DNA of 64,000 nucleotides from a bacterium (lineage in GTDB: Bacteria; UBP6; UBA1177): positions 1-64,000 of the forward strand of contig JAGCUA010000012.1 in NCBI GenBank assembly GCA_017963125.1, in the 5' to 3' direction. The notes below the pieces were generated by a model. The model searched no databases. It was not told the DNA's origin and saw only the letters and a program-made list of their open reading frames with translations. Position 1 is the stretch's first letter, and each line of letters starts with the position of its first letter. Made by a program: the position numbers and the translations under genes. Shown here piece by piece: positions 18,020-26,199 of the stretch.

Positions 18020-18901
18020 TTATTGTTTTTTGGATTCCGGATTCAGATGTTTTGTTGCATCTGCCAAATGTTTGTTCTGCAGACATTCAAAATCATAATC
18101 TCTTTTCATTTTCTGCAGAATAGTCGTCACTACCTTGTAGACATCTTTTGATTCAGTGTAATCAGCTTTGCAGACAAAGTTGACCCTGTTATCAAGTATC
18201 AATTTTTCAGCAATCTTTCTTTTCTTTGCATCTTTCGGGTTATAGACCGCGATCGAATAACCGCCATTCTGTTTGACCATCTTCATGCAGGGAATATCCG
18301 TCTCCCCGTCTCCGAAGTATATCATTCTTTTAAAAGGGATCGGCCTTTCCTCTTCAGGAACATACTCATTTATCCTTTTATTGTCGCTCACCTCTTTTAT
18401 CCCTTTGTTTATTTTGAAAATAAACTGGGTCTTCGTTGTGTAATCGACCGCGACAGCCGGCCATACAGCAACATCATTAGCATCATACAAAAAAGAACAC
18501 GCATATATATTTTCGAACTCTTTTGCAATCGGAGTCCCTTCTATCATCTCTTTCAAACCTGATGAATTGATATAATGCTTAATATTTAAACCAAGTTTTT
18601 TCCCGTATTCATTGATCATGGAAAACCATTGTTTCACGCCGTCGAAAAGCTCGACATTCTTCCCGAAATTTACAAAAGATTCTCTTCTTACCGGAATATT
18701 TACATGTTTAGCCTCTTCAAGCATCAGTTTCATATAGCACAGAATACCGCTGGCATCATTGTCTTTGGACAATTTTTGTGATTTTCCCCAAAATTGGGAG
18801 GAATCCATACCCAAAGCCTCTATGAAACTGAATTCCTGCATATTTTTCGGAGATAAAGTTCCGTCAAAATCATAAATTAAAGCAACTGTAACTTTTGCCA
18901 T
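18020..18901 (-). CDS. HAD superfamily phosphatase
   Basis: A 293-residue cytosolic haloacid-dehalogenase hydrolase. Motif I is IYDFDGTLS with the nucleophilic Asp and the acid/base Asp. Motif II Ser is probably in YINSSG. Motif III/IV is FGDGETDIPCM, giving the magnesium-binding acidic pair. A helical cap of about 90 residues lies between motifs I and II. The substrate cannot be told from sequence. AAGGAG precedes the ATG, and the upstream gap holds a good promoter. It is not closely coupled to neighbours. Confidence 0.85.
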   Translation of the reverse strand: MAKVTVALIYDFDGTLSPKNMQEFSFIEALGMDSSQFWGKSQKLSKDNDASGILCYMKLMLEEAKHVNIPVRRESFVNFGKNVELFDGVKQWFSMINEYGKKLGLNIKHYINSSGLKEMIEGTPIAKEFENIYACSFLYDANDVAVWPAVAVDYTTKTQFIFKINKGIKEVSDNKRINEYVPEEERPIPFKRMIYFGDGETDIPCMKMVKQNGGYSIAVYNPKDAKKRKIAEKLILDNRVNFVCKADYTESKDVYKVVTTILQKMKRDYDFECLQNKHLADATKHLNPESKKQ

Positions 18902-18966
18902 TTTACATCTCCTTTTTTCTTAAACGCATCGCTTCTTTGCTGCTAAAAAATCAAAAAAAGCTGAAT

Positions 18967-18994
18967 ATTATAACAAAAATTCTTTTAGTCGCAA
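18967..18994 (-). promoter_or_regulatory. Predicted promoter of the HAD phosphatase gene
   Basis: Minus strand: TTGCGA (18994-18989), 16-bp spacer, TATAAT (18972-18967), then ATTCAGC and a T-run. The leader is about 60 nt. Confidence 0.5.
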
Positions 18995-19006
18995 TTTATG
19001 ATTGAT

Positions 19007-19699
19007 TTAAACTTTCCTGAAATCGAACTTTTCCAACTGATCCCAGTTTCTGTTTTCGCACCAGTAAACTGTTCTTTCCGTCACGTCATAAACCATGGAT
19101 ACGACTGTCGGGCACACAGTTTGGGAGACTTCCTTGAGTATTGCAAAACAGTCTGCGACATCAAAATCGTCGTTTGCCGCCTCAAGCATGGACAGAGCTT
19201 TCTGATAGCGGTCCCAACCCATCCACGGATGAGTTTCGCTATCCATTTTATAAGGCGAAAAGTTCGTCATCACTTTGTATTTGGGCTTCTCGAAATACAT
19301 GCAGCCCTGCCCCGGAACTATCTGCAGAAGATTCCCGTCCTTATCGGAAAGCGACGACATGAAGGTGACACCCGGCACGCTGCAAACCCTGCCCGATTCA
19401 GCGATTTCCTTTATTTCCTGAAGCGTTTTTTTCATAAGAAGAAGGTCGATATCAAGCAGAATAATGTGCTCTTCCCCGCCTGCGGGATCGCTCCTTTTGT
19501 CAAAAGGCCAGCATGTCGGCATTCCAACGAAATCACCGCGCGAATTCGCCCCGAAAAGCGGCATCCAACCTTCTTTCGCATCGTTTATTTCGATATATAC
19601 GCCGGTTTTCTCCTTCCGAACGCGGTATTCCATATTGAGAATATCAAGATTCCAGCCGACTATCGTCTTTTTTCTGTTTGAAATGATACTTGTGCACAT
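19007..19699 (-). CDS. Ntn-type linear amide C-N hydrolase (C45/choloylglycine hydrolase-like)
   Basis: A 230-residue protein starting M-C-T-S: after Met removal Cys would be the N-terminal nucleophile, as in choloylglycine hydrolases, acid ceramidases and peptidase family C45. NLDI near residue 17, GANSRGDFVGMPTCW and VPGVTFMSS fit the early core strands of the Ntn fold. The substrate is unknown (an acylated amino acid, bile salt or peptide). No signal peptide is seen, so it is cytosolic. It follows pyrE by 11 bp on the same strand with a weak ribosome site, so it may depend on pyrE translation. Confidence 0.75.
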   Translation of the reverse strand: MCTSIISNRKKTIVGWNLDILNMEYRVRKEKTGVYIEINDAKEGWMPLFGANSRGDFVGMPTCWPFDKRSDPAGGEEHIILLDIDLLLMKKTLQEIKEIAESGRVCSVPGVTFMSSLSDKDGNLLQIVPGQGCMYFEKPKYKVMTNFSPYKMDSETHPWMGWDRYQKALSMLEAANDDFDVADCFAILKEVSQTVCPTVVSMVYDVTERTVYWCENRNWDQLEKFDFRKV

Positions 19700-19710
19700 A
19701 AGTGTAAATT

Positions 19711-20385
19711 CTACTTAGCTCCGTAGATTTTGTAGTAATCCTCGATCCTTGACTTCATTTCATCGTCGATGAGGACTTTGTCGCCTACTTTGCGGCCGTA
19801 GAGATATTCGACAACTTCCGCCATGTTCACGATGGAGAAAGTTTTCATTCCGAAATCGTCATGAATTTCATCAAGCGCGCTTTTATCGCCTGTTCCGCGT
19901 TCCATTCTGTTGACCGATACGGAAAGCGCCGCAAGTTCTATGTCTGCTGCCGCTTTGAGGAGAGGAACTGTCTCACGGATGCTTGTTCCGGCCGTAGTAA
20001 CGTCTTCGATTATGAGGACTCTGTCACCTTTCTGAAGTTTGTGGCCGATGAGATTTCCCCCTTCGCCGTGATCCTTGACCTCTTTTCTGTTGAAGCAGAA
20101 GGAGACATTCTTGCCGAATTTCGAGCTGAGAGCAATAGATGCCGAAACTGCAAGCGGAATCCCTTTGTAAGCCGGTCCGAAAAGGACATCGAACTCACCG
20201 GCAGTATTTTCCATGATCGATTCGGCGTAAAATTCACCGAGTTTCGCGATCTGCTCACCCGTTCTGTATTTGCCGGTATTTACGAAAAACGGGGTCTTTC
20301 TGCCGCTTTTTGTGACAAAATCGCCGAAAGTGAGAACTTCGCTTTTCACCATAAAATCGATGAAATCATGTTTGTAGTTATTCAT
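19711..20385 (-). CDS. pyrE: Orotate phosphoribosyltransferase
   Basis: De novo pyrimidine enzyme converting orotate plus PRPP to OMP. The PRPP-binding signature is VLIIEDVTTAGTS. PAYKGIPLA and FNRKEVKDHGEGGNLIG (catalytic loop) are also typical. The start is the ATG at 20385, 5 nt after GGAGG; the in-frame TTG at 20397 overlaps that site. A T-rich TATAAT/CCGCCGG promoter lies just upstream. Confidence 0.95.
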   Translation of the reverse strand: MNNYKHDFIDFMVKSEVLTFGDFVTKSGRKTPFFVNTGKYRTGEQIAKLGEFYAESIMENTAGEFDVLFGPAYKGIPLAVSASIALSSKFGKNVSFCFNRKEVKDHGEGGNLIGHKLQKGDRVLIIEDVTTAGTSIRETVPLLKAAADIELAALSVSVNRMERGTGDKSALDEIHDDFGMKTFSIVNMAEVVEYLYGRKVGDKVLIDDEMKSRIEDYYKIYGAK

Positions 20386-20415
20386 ATTTACCTCCAATTA
20401 AGGTTAAACCGGCGG

Positions 20416-20443
20416 ATTATAGCGAAAAACAGATTGAAAACAA
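20416..20443 (-). promoter_or_regulatory. Predicted promoter of pyrE
   Basis: Minus strand: TTGTTT (20443-20438), 16-bp spacer, TATAAT (20421-20416), directly followed by CCGCCGG and TTT. Confidence 0.6.
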
Positions 20444-20460
20444 GGAGAAAAACTTCTGCT

Positions 20461-20535
20461 TCCGCTCCGTGGGAGCTGTCGCAAGCGACCAAGTCCTAGC
20501 CGGCACTTTCTGCCACCTCTCCCTGGGTGGGAGCC
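20461..20535. repeat. Hairpin-rich intergenic element (possible MITE/REP-like remnant)
   Basis: A GC-rich 75-bp stretch between pyrE and the ORF6N gene with several short self-complementary pieces: GTCGC-AA-GCGAC at 20478-20489, GGGAG at both ends (20471-20475 and 20529-20533) and CTCCC at 20519-20523. It differs in composition from its AT-rich surroundings and resembles small dispersed hairpin repeats. No second copy is seen in this window. Confidence 0.3.
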
Positions 20536-20539
20536 AAGT

Positions 20540-21991
20540 TCACAAATTCCGCATAATTTCCGTAATCCACGATGAATCCAAGATTTCGAAAGCAAAGCAT
20601 TTTTTGCCCAGATCTTTGAGCGATGCACCGATGTGGTAAAGGATTTTGTTGTCAATTATCAAAAATCTGTCGTGGATCTTTTCTGTATATTTCAGAACAA
20701 GAGTCGGATATTGTTCATTAAATTTCTGAATATCCAAAGGAGTAATTTTAGTCTTTGGGCAAGTGAAAATTGTGACTTTCACACCGCTTTTTTTCTTTGC
20801 GAAGCGTTCCAAAACTGTTAAATCGACATAGTTGTCAATCAGGACTATTTCCTTTTCAGCCTCGGCAATAAATGACTCGAATTTCGCATAAGCATCGAAA
20901 ATCTGACCTTGAAAAAAAATTCCCTGCTTGTCCTCGATTTTGTATCTGTCCATTTTGTCGAAAAGTTCATCGATTTTTCTGTCGGATTCTAACTGGTGAA
21001 GTTCACTGGTTATTTGCCGTTTTTCCATAAAATCCAATCTTTGAAAAATTTGGGAATTTGTCTGCGCAAACCGGCGTAAAGCGACAAAAGCTTCCATAAT
21101 CATGATGCTTGTCTGCACCGCAGTATCGCTTTTTAGAACAGCGGAAAGCATTGCCACACCCTGTTCGGTAAAGACGTAAGGTAAATATTGACGACCGCCT
21201 CTGGTTTCTGTTTTTGAGGTCGCAATTTGCGACCTCAAAAATTCAAATTCACTCTCATTGAGTTGAAACATGAAGTTCGACGGAAATCTTTCAGTATTTC
21301 TACGGACTTGTTCATTAAGTCTCTTGGTTTCAACACCGTAAAGCTCAGCTAAGTCTCTGTCGGTCATCACATACTGACCTCGAATGAGAAGAATTTTGTC
21401 CGAAATATCGATTTTCAGATTATTTTTATCCGCTTCAACATTTTTTCCCTTTAAAGAGAAAAGATTCTTTGGAATTTCAATCTGGCTAAAACCGTGAATA
21501 TATTCTTTAATTTCCGCAATATCTTTGGTGTTTTGCGAAGTCTGGAGCGCAAGCTTTGCAACATCGTCATACCCGACGAGATGTTCCTTATCAATGATGT
21601 AATCTTTCATCGCTTTGAAAAGGCGAACCAGAATTTTACTCTGTTTAATAGCCAGATCGCCGCGAAGAACTGTCATCAGCATATAGATTCCCTGCTCTGT
21701 GAAAGCGTAAGGAAGGTATTTAATATTACTCCCTCGAGTGCCTTTTTCGTTCAAGGTCAAAAATTTTGACCTTGAACATTTAGAAATTTCGAACATCTCT
21801 TCCCAAGTCAGCTTAAACCTAAAATCATCATCAAATTTCTCAATGTTATTCTTAACTTGCTGATTGAATGCCTTGACTGAATAACCGTATATTTCAGCCA
21901 AATCGAAGTCCAGCATTACCTGTTTTCCGCGAATTATGTAGATTTTGGATCTCAAATCACTTTCACTGCGAATCGTAACACCTTCTTTCAT
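20540..21991 (-). CDS. Double ORF6N-domain DNA-binding protein with PLD-like C-terminus
   Basis: A 483-residue protein with two tandem ORF6N domains (about residues 12-130 and 195-310), each of the form 'IRGKQVMLDFDLAEIYG ... YAFTEQG' and 'IRGQYVMTDRDLAELYG ... YVFTEQGVAML'. ORF6N domains occur in phage and bacterial regulators related to KilA-N/Bro proteins. After a helical linker, the last 110 residues look like a phospholipase D-like domain, with HDRFLIID replacing the usual HxK motif. Proteins with one ORF6N and this tail are common; the duplicated domain is unusual. Each ORF6N copy contains a perfect DNA palindrome. The upstream region is AT-rich, and the gene may be horizontally acquired. 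Confidence 0.85.
   Translation of the reverse strand: MKEGVTIRSESDLRSKIYIIRGKQVMLDFDLAEIYGYSVKAFNQQVKNNIEKFDDDFRFKLTWEEMFEISKCSRSKFLTLNEKGTRGSNIKYLPYAFTEQGIYMLMTVLRGDLAIKQSKILVRLFKAMKDYIIDKEHLVGYDDVAKLALQTSQNTKDIAEIKEYIHGFSQIEIPKNLFSLKGKNVEADKNNLKIDISDKILLIRGQYVMTDRDLAELYGVETKRLNEQVRRNTERFPSNFMFQLNESEFEFLRSQIATSKTETRGGRQYLPYVFTEQGVAMLSAVLKSDTAVQTSIMIMEAFVALRRFAQTNSQIFQRLDFMEKRQITSELHQLESDRKIDELFDKMDRYKIEDKQGIFFQGQIFDAYAKFESFIAEAEKEIVLIDNYVDLTVLERFAKKKSGVKVTIFTCPKTKITPLDIQKFNEQYPTLVLKYTEKIHDRFLIIDNKILYHIGASLKDLGKKCFAFEILDSSWITEIMRNL
21211..21241. repeat. Perfect palindrome inside second ORF6N domain
   Basis: Fifteen-base arms (TTTTTGAGGTCGCAA and its exact reverse complement) around a single central base. 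On the coding strand it encodes L-R-S-Q-I-A-T-S-K of the second ORF6N domain. Confidence 0.95.
21749..21777. repeat. Perfect palindrome inside first ORF6N domain
   Basis: Fourteen-base arms (GTTCAAGGTCAAAA and its exact reverse complement) around one central base. It encodes S-R-S-K-F-L-T-L-N at the position equivalent to the palindrome in the second domain. The two palindromes share only the AGGTC core. Confidence 0.95.
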
Positions 21992-22188
21992 ATTTTACCA
22001 AACAGCATAAAATAACAACAACAAAGATATAAATTTCAGAATTATAGTCAATAAAATTTTTAATATTAGATAAAACATTCGTTATATAGGGTAAATTCTT
22101 AGAAGATAAAAAAACAGCTAAAAAATCACAAAATGGAGATTTTTTATGAAAAAGTAAGGAGAATCTTAGAAAAATTCACTTCGGGAAC

Positions 22189-23397
22189 TTATTTCTTGCC
22201 GAACTTTTCTTCGTAAAGTTTCTTGGAATCCCTTGCAAGAACGAGCTCTTCGTTGGTCGGGATGACCATGACTTTAACTTTGGAATCGTCGGTGCTGACG
22301 ACCGCTTCTGTTCCGCAGATCGTGTTGTTGAGCTCTTTGTTCATCTTGATGCCCATGAACTCAAGTCCTTCGACCGATCTTTCGCGGATCTCGCCGACAT
22401 TCTCGCCTATTCCGCCGGTGAAGATTACTACATCGACTCCGCCCATTGCAGCAGCGTAGGAAGCGATGTATTTCTTGATCCTGTATGTGAACATTGCAAG
22501 AGCGAGTGCAGCGCGTTTGTTGCCTTCGTCACGAGCTTTACGGATGTCGCGCATATCGTTGGAAATGCCGCTTACACCAAATAAGCCGCTGTTTTTGTTG
22601 AACATTTTGTTGACCGGCTGATGTCCGCCCTCTTTGTCTGCAAGGAAGAAGATAACGCCCGGGTCAACGTCGCCCGAACGGGTTCCCATCATTACGCCTT
22701 CAAGCGGAGTCATACCCATCGTGGTGTCGATCGATTTTCCGCCGTCAACAGCAGCCATCGAGCAGCCGTTTCCAAGGTGGCAGGTAACGATCTTGAGGTC
22801 TTTGATGTCTTTTCCGAGCATCTCAGCGGCTCTGTTCGAAACGAAGAAGTGGCTCGATCCGTGAAAGCCGTATCTGCGGACTCTGTATTTTTCGTAGTAT
22901 TTGTAGTCGATCGGATACATGTAAGCGTAATCAGGCATCGTGTGATGGAAAGCGGTGTCGAAAGTTCCCGACATGAAGGTATCCGGGAAAAGTTTCTGGC
23001 AGGTTCTGATACCGATGATGTTTGCCGGAATGTGAAGCGGCGCGAGGTCATTGCATTCCTGGATTCTGAAAACGACATCGTCCGTAACTTCAACGCTGCC
23101 GTGGTAGTATTCGCCGGCATGGACAAGTCTGTGAGCAATAGCCGTGATCTCCGATTTGTCTTTGATAACGCCGTTTTCGGTCATCATATCCATGATTTTG
23201 TTCAGAGCGACCGAGTGGTCAGCAAGAGGAAGATTGACTTCGATCTTGTTTTTGGGATTTGTGATCTTAAGCTCGATGTGACCTTCGGGATTTCCGATTT
23301 TCTCTGCAAGACCTTTTGCAATAACGGTTTCGTCCGTCATGTCGAAAAGCTGGTACTTGATTGAAGAACTTCCGCAGTTGAGAACAAAAATTTTCAT
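22189..23397 (-). CDS. ackA: Acetate kinase
   Basis: Cytosolic ASKHA-fold kinase converting acetyl phosphate plus ADP to acetate plus ATP. It starts with the diagnostic FVLNCGSSSIKYQLFDM, and carries HRLVHAGEYYH, GTFDTAFHHTMPD, YGFHGSSHFFV, TCHLGNGCSMAAV and FTGGIGENVGEIR. At 402 residues it is full length. TAGGAGG precedes the ATG. No pta is adjacent. It suggests fermentative acetate production with substrate-level ATP gain. The downstream gap (21992-22188) is AT-rich and without a convincing gene. Confidence 0.97.
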   Translation of the reverse strand: MKIFVLNCGSSSIKYQLFDMTDETVIAKGLAEKIGNPEGHIELKITNPKNKIEVNLPLADHSVALNKIMDMMTENGVIKDKSEITAIAHRLVHAGEYYHGSVEVTDDVVFRIQECNDLAPLHIPANIIGIRTCQKLFPDTFMSGTFDTAFHHTMPDYAYMYPIDYKYYEKYRVRRYGFHGSSHFFVSNRAAEMLGKDIKDLKIVTCHLGNGCSMAAVDGGKSIDTTMGMTPLEGVMMGTRSGDVDPGVIFFLADKEGGHQPVNKMFNKNSGLFGVSGISNDMRDIRKARDEGNKRAALALAMFTYRIKKYIASYAAAMGGVDVVIFTGGIGENVGEIRERSVEGLEFMGIKMNKELNNTICGTEAVVSTDDSKVKVMVIPTNEELVLARDSKKLYEEKFGKK

Positions 23398-23440
23398 GAG
23401 AGCCTCCTAAAAAATTGTTAAAAGAATCCAAAGACGGCGG

Positions 23441-23469
23441 ATAGTAGCCTATCGGATTTTCATTTTCAA
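23441..23469 (-). promoter_or_regulatory. Predicted promoter of ackA
   Basis: Minus strand: TTGAAA (23469-23464), 17-bp spacer, TACTAT (23446-23441), directly followed by CCGCCG. Confidence 0.55.
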
Positions 23470-24368
23470 GAAAAAATCCTTTCGCAGTTGGCGAAGTGGG
23501 TTTTTGCGATTTTTTCAAGGATCTCCTTGCCGAAATGACTGACGATTTCTTCAAGAAGTTTGTCTGATTCTGCTCCGCTTCCGGGAACAAGCTTAAATTT
23601 GTTCTCAAGCACGGTTTCACTTATCTGGTTCAATGAGATCAAATATCCGGCGCGCGCTATGACGGAAGCTATCGCAACAGCCGGATCCTGCTCCGCACGC
23701 ACCTGAAAATCGACCGGATTTTTGCCCGCAGCCGCGATTATCCTTGAATTTGCGGAATATGAAGGGGTGAATTTATCGACTAAAACCCGCGTTATGTCGT
23801 CTCTTTTCGCGACAACATTTGCAATCGCCTTAGAATGCGCCCAGGCAAGAAGATCTGTGAGGTTTTTCCCCTGCTCAGACAAACTCTGATAAAAGGAATT
23901 GTATCTTTCCGGCATGATACGGACCATCGAAAAAGAGTCGCGGAAATCGGCGTTTATTTTTTCGTAAATATCCAATATTTCTTCATCTTTCATTCTTTTA
24001 CTGTCCTTGGCGCCGAGTTTCAGCAAAGACTCCTCTTTTTTACCAAGCAAAAACGAGCAGACGACAAGCGGCCCGAAAACATCGCCCTTCCCTGCTTCGT
24101 CACTCCCCAAAGTTCCGACATTCGTGATAAGCGAAAGAAGCAGCGATTTTATCTCCGGATCAGTCGTGACAAGGGAAAAACCTTTCTTCTCAGTGTGGTA
24201 AATCGCGACAGAGACTAACTTGTCCTCGCTTTTTCCCGTTTTGAGCGTTACTCCGTAAGGAATTTCCTTAATATTTTCGCTGTTTATCGTGTAAGACGCT
24301 TCAAGCAGTTTTATATATGCCTTCTCAACAAAATCTGAAAGAGCCTTATCTTGTGAAAACAAATTCAA
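23466..24368 (-). CDS. rnhC: Ribonuclease HIII
   Basis: Cleaves RNA in RNA-DNA hybrids. The N-terminal 85 residues form the TBP-like substrate-binding extension that distinguishes RNase HIII from HII. The catalytic domain begins GSDEAGKGDVFGPLVV, with the D-E-A-G-K-G signature. Further acidic active-site residues are in DSKRM and VLVDKF, and VRAEQDPAVAIASVIARA is typical. At 300 residues it is normal length. It follows the response-regulator gene by 11 bp, and its 3' end overlaps the -35 of ackA. RNase HIII is patchily distributed outside Firmicutes. Confidence 0.92.
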   Translation of the reverse strand: MNLFSQDKALSDFVEKAYIKLLEASYTINSENIKEIPYGVTLKTGKSEDKLVSVAIYHTEKKGFSLVTTDPEIKSLLLSLITNVGTLGSDEAGKGDVFGPLVVCSFLLGKKEESLLKLGAKDSKRMKDEEILDIYEKINADFRDSFSMVRIMPERYNSFYQSLSEQGKNLTDLLAWAHSKAIANVVAKRDDITRVLVDKFTPSYSANSRIIAAAGKNPVDFQVRAEQDPAVAIASVIARAGYLISLNQISETVLENKFKLVPGSGAESDKLLEEIVSHFGKEILEKIAKTHFANCERIFS

Positions 24369-24379
24369 AACGACCTCTT

Positions 24380-24757
24380 TTACAAATAAAATTGAATAGT
24401 TTCCATTATTTTATCGTAGTCGACCGGTTTAATGAAAACATCGTCAAAACCCTGCTCCAGAAAGTGTTTTCTGTCTTCTTCGAAAGCGTAGGCAGTCATC
24501 GCGAAAATCGGAACAGATATTTTTGTCAGTTCCTCTTTCACCCTCATTTTGCGCATCATTTCTGTTCCGTCCATGCCTGGGAGCTGAATATCGGTCAGCA
24601 CTGCAGACAAATTTTCGGTATTATCGTAAACATCCAGCGCCTCGAATGCATCCCTTGCCGAAAGAACCTCGACATTCCTCCGTTCTAAACTTTTAACGGA
24701 AACAATCAGATTTGCCGGATCGTCCTCAACTATGAGGACCTTCAGTTTTTCAGCCAT
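24380..24757 (-). CDS. Single-domain CheY-like response regulator
   Basis: A 125-residue receiver domain with no output domain. The acidic pair is in VLIVEDDPA, the phospho-accepting Asp in AVLTDIQLPGMDG, the Thr/Ser switch in FAMTAYA, and the conserved Lys in VFIKPVD. This layout is common in domains that take phosphate from hybrid histidine kinases. The start is the ATG at 24757, preceded by GGAGAAG; the upstream in-frame start at 24790 lies at the promoter. The partner kinase is not in the window. Confidence 0.9.
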   Translation of the reverse strand: MAEKLKVLIVEDDPANLIVSVKSLERRNVEVLSARDAFEALDVYDNTENLSAVLTDIQLPGMDGTEMMRKMRVKEELTKISVPIFAMTAYAFEEDRKHFLEQGFDDVFIKPVDYDKIMETIQFYL

Positions 24758-24779
24758 CTCTTCTCCAAAAAAACGTCTG

Positions 24780-24807
24780 ATATTAAGCATTCCGCGATTT
24801 TTTTCAA
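24780..24807 (-). promoter_or_regulatory. Predicted promoter of the response regulator-rnhC unit
   Basis: Minus strand: TTGAAA (24807-24802), 16-bp spacer, TAATAT (24785-24780), then CAGACG and seven T before GGAG. Confidence 0.5.
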
Positions 24808-24885
24808 TGAAAAAGGATTCTTATTTGCAAAATTCCCGTTTTTGTGAAATCATCTGCCGTTGAGAATTGAAAAGCGGAGGTTTTC

Positions 24886-26199
24886 ATGAAAAAGTGTTTG
24901 ATTTTATTAGTTCTTTTTTGCTCAATTTATATTTATGCCGATATTTACAAAGATGAGGCAAAAAAGATTGCGGCAGACAGAAAACGGGTCGAAGAGATCG
25001 AAAAGAAGCTTGCAAAAGATGAAAAAGCGTGCGAAAACCCGTCGCAGAACGACCTTTCAAGAAATGTCGTCACCGAGCTCAAACTCTACTGTGAAGCCAG
25101 GGAGTCGGCAAAATCGCGCATTCCCGACATAAAAAATCTCCTCGCGGAATACGAAAATCTTCTCAAAAACTATCTCGAAGAGTGCAAAAACATCGACACT
25201 GACGACAAATATTCGAAATGCGAAGCGCTTGACAGACAGGTTTCGGCAACGGCTGAAAAACTGAACGACGAGAAAGAGAATTTCAACAGCGACATCGACA
25301 CGATGGAAAACGCAGCCGAAAGAGCCAAAGATCTCAACAAAAGAAGCAATGACTCCGAAAAACAGGATTTCAAAAGAAGCGTTTCGCAAAACCTCGCAGC
25401 AAAGAAGGAACTTGTGGCATCGATGAAAAAAGGACTTGACGAAGACAACAAAGTTTTCAAGGAGTCTAAAGGCAGACTGACTCAGGCGCTCAAAACCGAT
25501 TCGCCGGAATCGGCAAAAATCGGAAAAGAGTTCATGGGCGGACTCAACAGCATCATGCTCCAGAACAACAACCTCCAGCAGATATGCGCTTCGATGCTGA
25601 AAACGATAAACGAGGCCCAGAACGTCTGCGTTATAAAACTCGATATGGAAAAGTGCCGTAAAGCAGAAACAAAAATGGAAAACCTTTTCAACGACGGCAA
25701 CTCAAAACTTTCAGCATACAAAGACGAGAAAAACAATTTAGTAGCGGTCGAAAACGACTATCACAAGGCCGGAATGGGAAATATCCTCGCAAAAACAGAA
25801 AACGCGCAGAAGACGATTTCGAACTATCTGCAGGGCCTTAAAGAGCAGAACAGCTATCTGAACCAGCAGCTTGGAATGAGCGACAACAATACCGAAGTCG
25901 TAAAAAGCAGAAACAACAAAAAGCTGCTCGACACCTATCTCAAACTTGTCGCGACGATGAAGGAACTTGAAAAGGAAAGTGCTGAATTTATCAAATTTTA
26001 CGAAGAATATCTTAATAAAATCAACAACTTCAACTCTTCATGCGTAAGCGGGAAATCGGAATTCACCGCAGAATGCAAAATCGAAGGCGACAAAATCGTG
26101 AACGAGGTCAATTCTCACGAACTTAAAATCATGAAATACGGGGAAAAGTTCAACAAACTGAACAAAGATCTTGGTGATTTCTTCAAGAAATTCAAATAA
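24886..26199 (+). CDS. Exported coiled-coil protein, unknown function
   Basis: A 437-residue protein with a signal peptide (MKKCLILLVLFCSIYIYA, cleavage near residue 18) and no lipobox at the cleavage point. Almost the whole mature part is predicted helical and coiled coil, rich in Lys, Glu, Asn and Asp. About eight Cys residues occur in short loops (such as CENPS, LYCEARE, LEECKN and KYSKCEAL), spaced as if bridging helical hairpins. No known family is recognised. GCGGAGG precedes the ATG. It converges with the amidase gene with directly adjacent stops. Confidence 0.8.
   Translation: MKKCLILLVLFCSIYIYADIYKDEAKKIAADRKRVEEIEKKLAKDEKACENPSQNDLSRNVVTELKLYCEARESAKSRIPDIKNLLAEYENLLKNYLEECKNIDTDDKYSKCEALDRQVSATAEKLNDEKENFNSDIDTMENAAERAKDLNKRSNDSEKQDFKRSVSQNLAAKKELVASMKKGLDEDNKVFKESKGRLTQALKTDSPESAKIGKEFMGGLNSIMLQNNNLQQICASMLKTINEAQNVCVIKLDMEKCRKAETKMENLFNDGNSKLSAYKDEKNNLVAVENDYHKAGMGNILAKTENAQKTISNYLQGLKEQNSYLNQQLGMSDNNTEVVKSRNNKKLLDTYLKLVATMKELEKESAEFIKFYEEYLNKINNFNSSCVSGKSEFTAECKIEGDKIVNEVNSHELKIMKYGEKFNKLNKDLGDFFKKFK

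Noticed and set aside
22140..22180. Tiny plus-strand frame starting MEIFYEKV downstream of ackA
   Set aside because: Only eight codons in AT-rich DNA, with no sign of conservation or function.
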